A stretch of DNA of 23,454 nt from Oscillospiraceae bacterium (GTDB lineage Bacteria > Bacillota > Clostridia > Oscillospirales > Ruminococcaceae): assembly GCA_016296485.1 (NCBI GenBank), contig JAEDJF010000014.1:1-23454 (forward strand), in the 5' to 3' direction. Made by a program: the position numbers and the translations under genes. The notes beneath the pieces are model-generated. The model saw nothing but the letters and a program-made list of their open reading frames with translations, was not told the DNA's origin and made no database searches. Shown here one piece after another: positions 21,600-23,454 of the stretch (the stretch's first letter is position 1; each line of letters opens with the position of its first letter).

Positions 21600-22068
21600 A
21601 TATTTCAAGCTCCATAAATCTGCGGTAAACCTTATAACCCATATCTTCATAAAACTGCATAGCAACTCCGTTAAATTCCCAGACATCCAGCTCTATTTTT
21701 GGAAAGCCGTTCAGTTTTCCAAATTCTGCTATGAAATCCGTCATAGCTCTGCCTATGCCCATGTGACGATACTTTGACGCAGTGCCAAACTCTTCTATAT
21801 GTATGAATTTTCGAGGCAGAGTGTATGCGCCCCCCGGGCGCTCCACAAGCGTTAGCATCGCAAATCCTCTTATTTCACCATCCTACTCAAACACCACTGC
21901 CTTTTTGTCGGCGCTGGAAATATATTCGGAAAGCCTATTTTCAAGCTCGGCGCCGAAATCGGCTTTGAAAATATCCGGTCTTCCCTCCGCGTGGAGCATG
22001 CTCACTTCTTTCCTTATGGCATTGATCTCAGGTATATCTCTCTCCTTGGCAAACCGCACAGCACCCAC
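21598..22068 (-). pseudogene. GNAT N-acetyltransferase gene interrupted by an in-frame TAG
   Basis: The N-terminal half ('GAVRFAKERDIPEINAIRKEVSML...', ending 'DKKAVVFE') runs into TAG at 21885-21883. The same frame then continues 'DGEIRGFAMLTLVERPGGAYTLP' through the acetyl-CoA loop 'KYRHMGIGRAM' and 'FYEDMGYKVYRRFMELEI' to a TAA stop. Together the halves make one normal GNAT of about 156 residues, so a single nonsense change (or sequencing error) explains the break. GTG 22068 is preceded by AGAGG; an ATG at 22125 is the alternative start. An ATG at 21858 follows AGAGGA and could restart translation of the C-terminal half. Base composition looks more AT-rich than in neighbouring genes, which might mean later acquisition. 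It follows cytidine deaminase in the same direction. Confidence 0.8.
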
Positions 22069-22126
22069 GGTTTTCACCTCTTTCACATACGAAGAAATGC
22101 GCGGAAAGACCGCATTTATTATCATC

Positions 22127-22540
22127 TCATTTTCTTAAATCCTTTTCGGAAAACATATGAGGAAGAATATCGTCCAGAGTATATTCTTCATATTCCTCTT
22201 CGCTCTTTCCGATTATGATTTTAAAATCCTCTTTGCAAAATTCCGCCATAACCTGGCGGCAGACGCCGCAGGGGAAACAAAAGTCCACCGGAGGTTTTCC
22301 CGCCGGACCGCCGACAATGGCAATGGCTTCAAAACTGCGCTCGCCCTCGCTCACGGCTTTAAAAAACGCGGTGCGCTCGGCGCAGTTGGTCGGAGTGTAG
22401 GTTGCGCTTTCAATATTGCAGCCACGGTAGATTTTTCCGTCCTTCGTCAAAAGGGCAGCTCCGACGGCAAAGCCGGAATAAGGAGTATATGCAAATTCCC
22501 TTGCGGCGAGAGCTTCGCTCACAAGCTGTTTTCTATCCAT
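22127..22540 (-). CDS. cdd: Cytidine deaminase
   Basis: The enzyme deaminates cytidine and deoxycytidine to uridine and deoxyuridine in pyrimidine salvage. The 137-residue protein has the zinc-site motifs 'TNCAERTA' (Cys53 and catalytic Glu55) and 'PCGVCRQ' (Cys91, Cys94). It also has the substrate-binding 'YTPYSGFAVGAALLTKDGKIYRGCNIE' type block (18-44). This three-Cys ligand set and length fit the small tetrameric Cdd class. ATG at 22540-22538 is preceded by GAGGAGG with an 8-base spacer. It has its own promoter. The disrupted GNAT gene follows it. Confidence 0.97.
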   Translation of the reverse strand: MDRKQLVSEALAAREFAYTPYSGFAVGAALLTKDGKIYRGCNIESATYTPTNCAERTAFFKAVSEGERSFEAIAIVGGPAGKPPVDFCFPCGVCRQVMAEFCKEDFKIIIGKSEEEYEEYTLDDILPHMFSEKDLRK

Positions 22541-22576
22541 ATCGGTTTCCTCCTCTATACTTTATATTACAGTAAA

Positions 22577-22605
22577 ATGCTATCACAGATTTAAAATTTA
22601 GTCAA
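22577..22605 (-). promoter_or_regulatory. Promoter of cdd
   Basis: On the minus strand, TTGACT (22605-22600), 17 bases, TAGCAT (22582-22577), with TG one base before the -10 box. It starts 15 bases beyond the tetR stop codon. No terminator separates tetR from cdd, so readthrough is possible. Confidence 0.6.
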
Positions 22606-22620
22606 CTTCAAAAAGGCGCT

Positions 22621-23226
22621 TCAAGTAACAGCCCTTTTTATTATCTTGAGCCTTCGGCGATAGCTCTCGCAAAGCTCGTCGGTAAGCTCCGGATGGGAAT
22701 ACACTATCGGCACCATACTGTGAAACATCGCTTCCATTATATTGAGCACGTCGAGAATTTCTTCCTCGCTCTTGAATTTAAGATTCCCTATTCCGAGAGC
22801 GCTGAAAGTCTGGAGGCGTTTTTCCGTGCTCAAATCGGAGATATAGTTGGAAAAAGGACTTATCTTTTTCATATCAATATACGGAATTGCGTGCCTTACT
22901 ATGTCCGAACCGAAAAACTCCGAGCCGTCTTTCGCAAAGGCGTCGAAAATTTCCGCGGCAATCTCAAACATATCACCGTGAATAGAAAGTATCTTATCCG
23001 AAATATACTGTTTAAGGCCCCTTGACGCTTCGTCTATGAAATAGTCGAAAGCGTCCTCCTTGTTTTCAAAATACTGATAAAAGCTTCCCCTTGGGATTCC
23101 GGCGTTTTTTATCACCTGATTTATGGACATTTCCGGGAACGGAGCGCGTTTCAGCTCTTCATAAATCGCGGTAAAAATCCTCTTTTTCTTTTCCTCCGGA
23201 AGCTTCGTAAAAGTTTGAGTAGGCAT
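22621..23226 (-). CDS. TetR/AcrR-family transcriptional regulator
   Basis: This 201-residue regulator has an N-terminal TetR helix-turn-helix at about 10-55 ('EEKKKRIFTAIYEELKRAPFPEMSINQVIKNAGIPRGSFYQYFENKEDAFDYFI' type block) and a helical C-terminal ligand/dimer domain of unknown specificity. I chose ATG 23226 because GTGGAGG lies just upstream with a short spacer; the frame runs further up, but that would place the promoter and operator inside the gene. A 48-bp dyad with 17-bp arms covers its own perfect-consensus promoter, so strong autorepression is likely. There is no divergent partner gene; targets may be elsewhere, or include cdd by readthrough. Confidence 0.93.
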   Translation of the reverse strand: MPTQTFTKLPEEKKKRIFTAIYEELKRAPFPEMSINQVIKNAGIPRGSFYQYFENKEDAFDYFIDEASRGLKQYISDKILSIHGDMFEIAAEIFDAFAKDGSEFFGSDIVRHAIPYIDMKKISPFSNYISDLSTEKRLQTFSALGIGNLKFKSEEEILDVLNIMEAMFHSMVPIVYSHPELTDELCESYRRRLKIIKRAVT

Positions 23227-23236
23227 CGTTTCCTCC

Positions 23237-23284
23237 ACATATGACATATTGTCGCAAATTATATCATGACAATATGTCATATGT
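23237..23284 (-). promoter_or_regulatory. TetR operator: 48-bp dyad over the tetR promoter
   Basis: Perfect 17-bp inverted arms, ACATATGACATATTGTC (23237-23253) and its complement (23268-23284), are separated by 14 bases. Each arm holds an 11-bp near-palindrome ATATG(A/T)CATAT and a TGACAnnnTGTC(A/G) unit, so two repressor dimers could bind. The -10 box lies in the spacer and the -35 box overlaps the upstream arm. Confidence 0.85.
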
Positions 23285-23287
23285 CAA
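23258..23287 (-). promoter_or_regulatory. Consensus sigma-A promoter of tetR
   Basis: On the minus strand, TTGACA (23287-23282), 18 bases, TATAAT (23263-23258): both boxes are perfect, with TG one base before the -10 box as well. It is embedded in the TetR dyad. Confidence 0.85.
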
Positions 23288-23313
23288 CGGCTTTCACAAA
23301 ATATTTACAAAGC

Positions 23314-23339
23314 AAAAAGGAGCGACCCTCGGTCGCTCC
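23314..23339 (-). terminator. Terminator of the SASP gene
   Basis: The 9-bp stem GGAGCGACC/GGTCGCTCC (23319-23327 and 23331-23339) with a 3-base loop is followed on the minus strand by T5 (23318-23314). It lies 20 bases beyond the SASP stop codon. Confidence 0.88.
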
Positions 23340-23359
23340 CTTTCGCTTCGCATTTCTGC

Positions 23360-23454
23360 TTATCTCATGTTGTTTTCGTAAGACTCAATCATCTTTTTAA
23401 CCATCTGGCCACCGATAGAACCGGCCTGACGGGAAGTGAGGTCGCCGTTATAAC
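23360..23454 (-). CDS. Alpha/beta-type small acid-soluble spore protein, C-terminal part (partial)
   Basis: The gene enters from the right edge on the minus strand; only the last 30 codons and TAA (23362-23360) are in the window. The residues 'YNGDLTSRQAGSIGGQMVKKMI' type segment, ending 'ESYENNMR', are the second conserved block of alpha/beta SASPs (GDLTSRQ-x-GSVGGxMVKxMI). These proteins coat spore DNA and protect it from UV and heat. Expression in the forespore under sigma-G is typical of the family, but the promoter lies outside the window. It confirms, with spoIIR, that the organism carries spore genes. Confidence 0.93.
   Translation of the reverse strand, partial: YNGDLTSRQAGSIGGQMVKKMIESYENNMR

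Noticed and set aside
21883..21885. TAG in the GNAT gene as a pyrrolysine or recoded codon
   Set aside because: TAG ends the small gene at 20678-20680 as a normal stop, GNAT enzymes have no known need for pyrrolysine, and no supporting element was seen.

Overview
The window comes from the chromosome of a spore-forming, Gram-positive member of the Clostridia. I infer the Oscillospiraceae/Ruminococcaceae neighbourhood from gene content and codon style, not from any search. The evidence is a spoIIR gene, the C-terminus of an alpha/beta-type small acid-soluble spore protein at the right edge, a membrane pyrophosphatase of the K+-dependent type, a miaB-ricA pair, strong AGGAGG ribosome binding sites, frequent TTG/GTG starts, and dense gene packing with compact terminators. 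No rRNA, tRNA, CRISPR array, IS element, prophage or riboswitch is recognisable, and no gap between genes exceeds about 235 bases.

Layout. (1) 1-4191, plus strand: the tail of a histidinol-phosphatase-type PHP protein, an Lrp/AsnC regulator overlapping a class I aminotransferase, an IspE kinase fused to a prolyl-tRNA-deacylase (PrdX/YbaK-like) domain, then spoIIR. The spoIIR ribosome binding site lies in a 12-bp hairpin. (2) 4320-7420: two singly transcribed plus-strand genes, the pyrophosphatase hppA and a small (p)ppGpp synthetase. (3) 7444-9908, minus strand: miaB-ricA-deoC, with a Cys-rich tail on RicA. (4) 10087-10446: an EndoA/MazF toxin with no adjacent antitoxin. (5) 10513-13998, minus strand: phosphopantetheinyl transferase, RlmI-like rRNA methyltransferase, YitT with DUF2179, a 23-codon mini-ORF, and a short YitT. 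(6) 14140-16473: a B12-binding/radical-SAM protein fused to a GNAT acetyltransferase, divergent from block 5. (7) 16511-17828, minus strand: pfkA and a MazG-like pyrophosphohydrolase. (8) 18032-21558, plus strand: a DUF1015 protein, an XRE-TPR regulator, a small unknown protein and a Cys-rich unknown protein. (9) 21598-23454, minus strand: a GNAT gene broken by one in-frame TAG, cytidine deaminase, a TetR regulator with a 48-bp dyad operator over a consensus promoter, and the SASP fragment.

Most genes are housekeeping functions: isoprenoid precursor synthesis, tRNA/rRNA modification, stringent response, glycolysis, pyrimidine and deoxyribonucleoside salvage, ion pumping and sporulation. I see no convincing multi-gene novel system. 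The most unusual observations are the two gene fusions (IspE-PrdX; radical SAM-GNAT), the mini-ORF whose start mimics the following YitT gene, the hairpin masking the spoIIR ribosome binding site, the TetR operator and the Cys-rich RicA tail.
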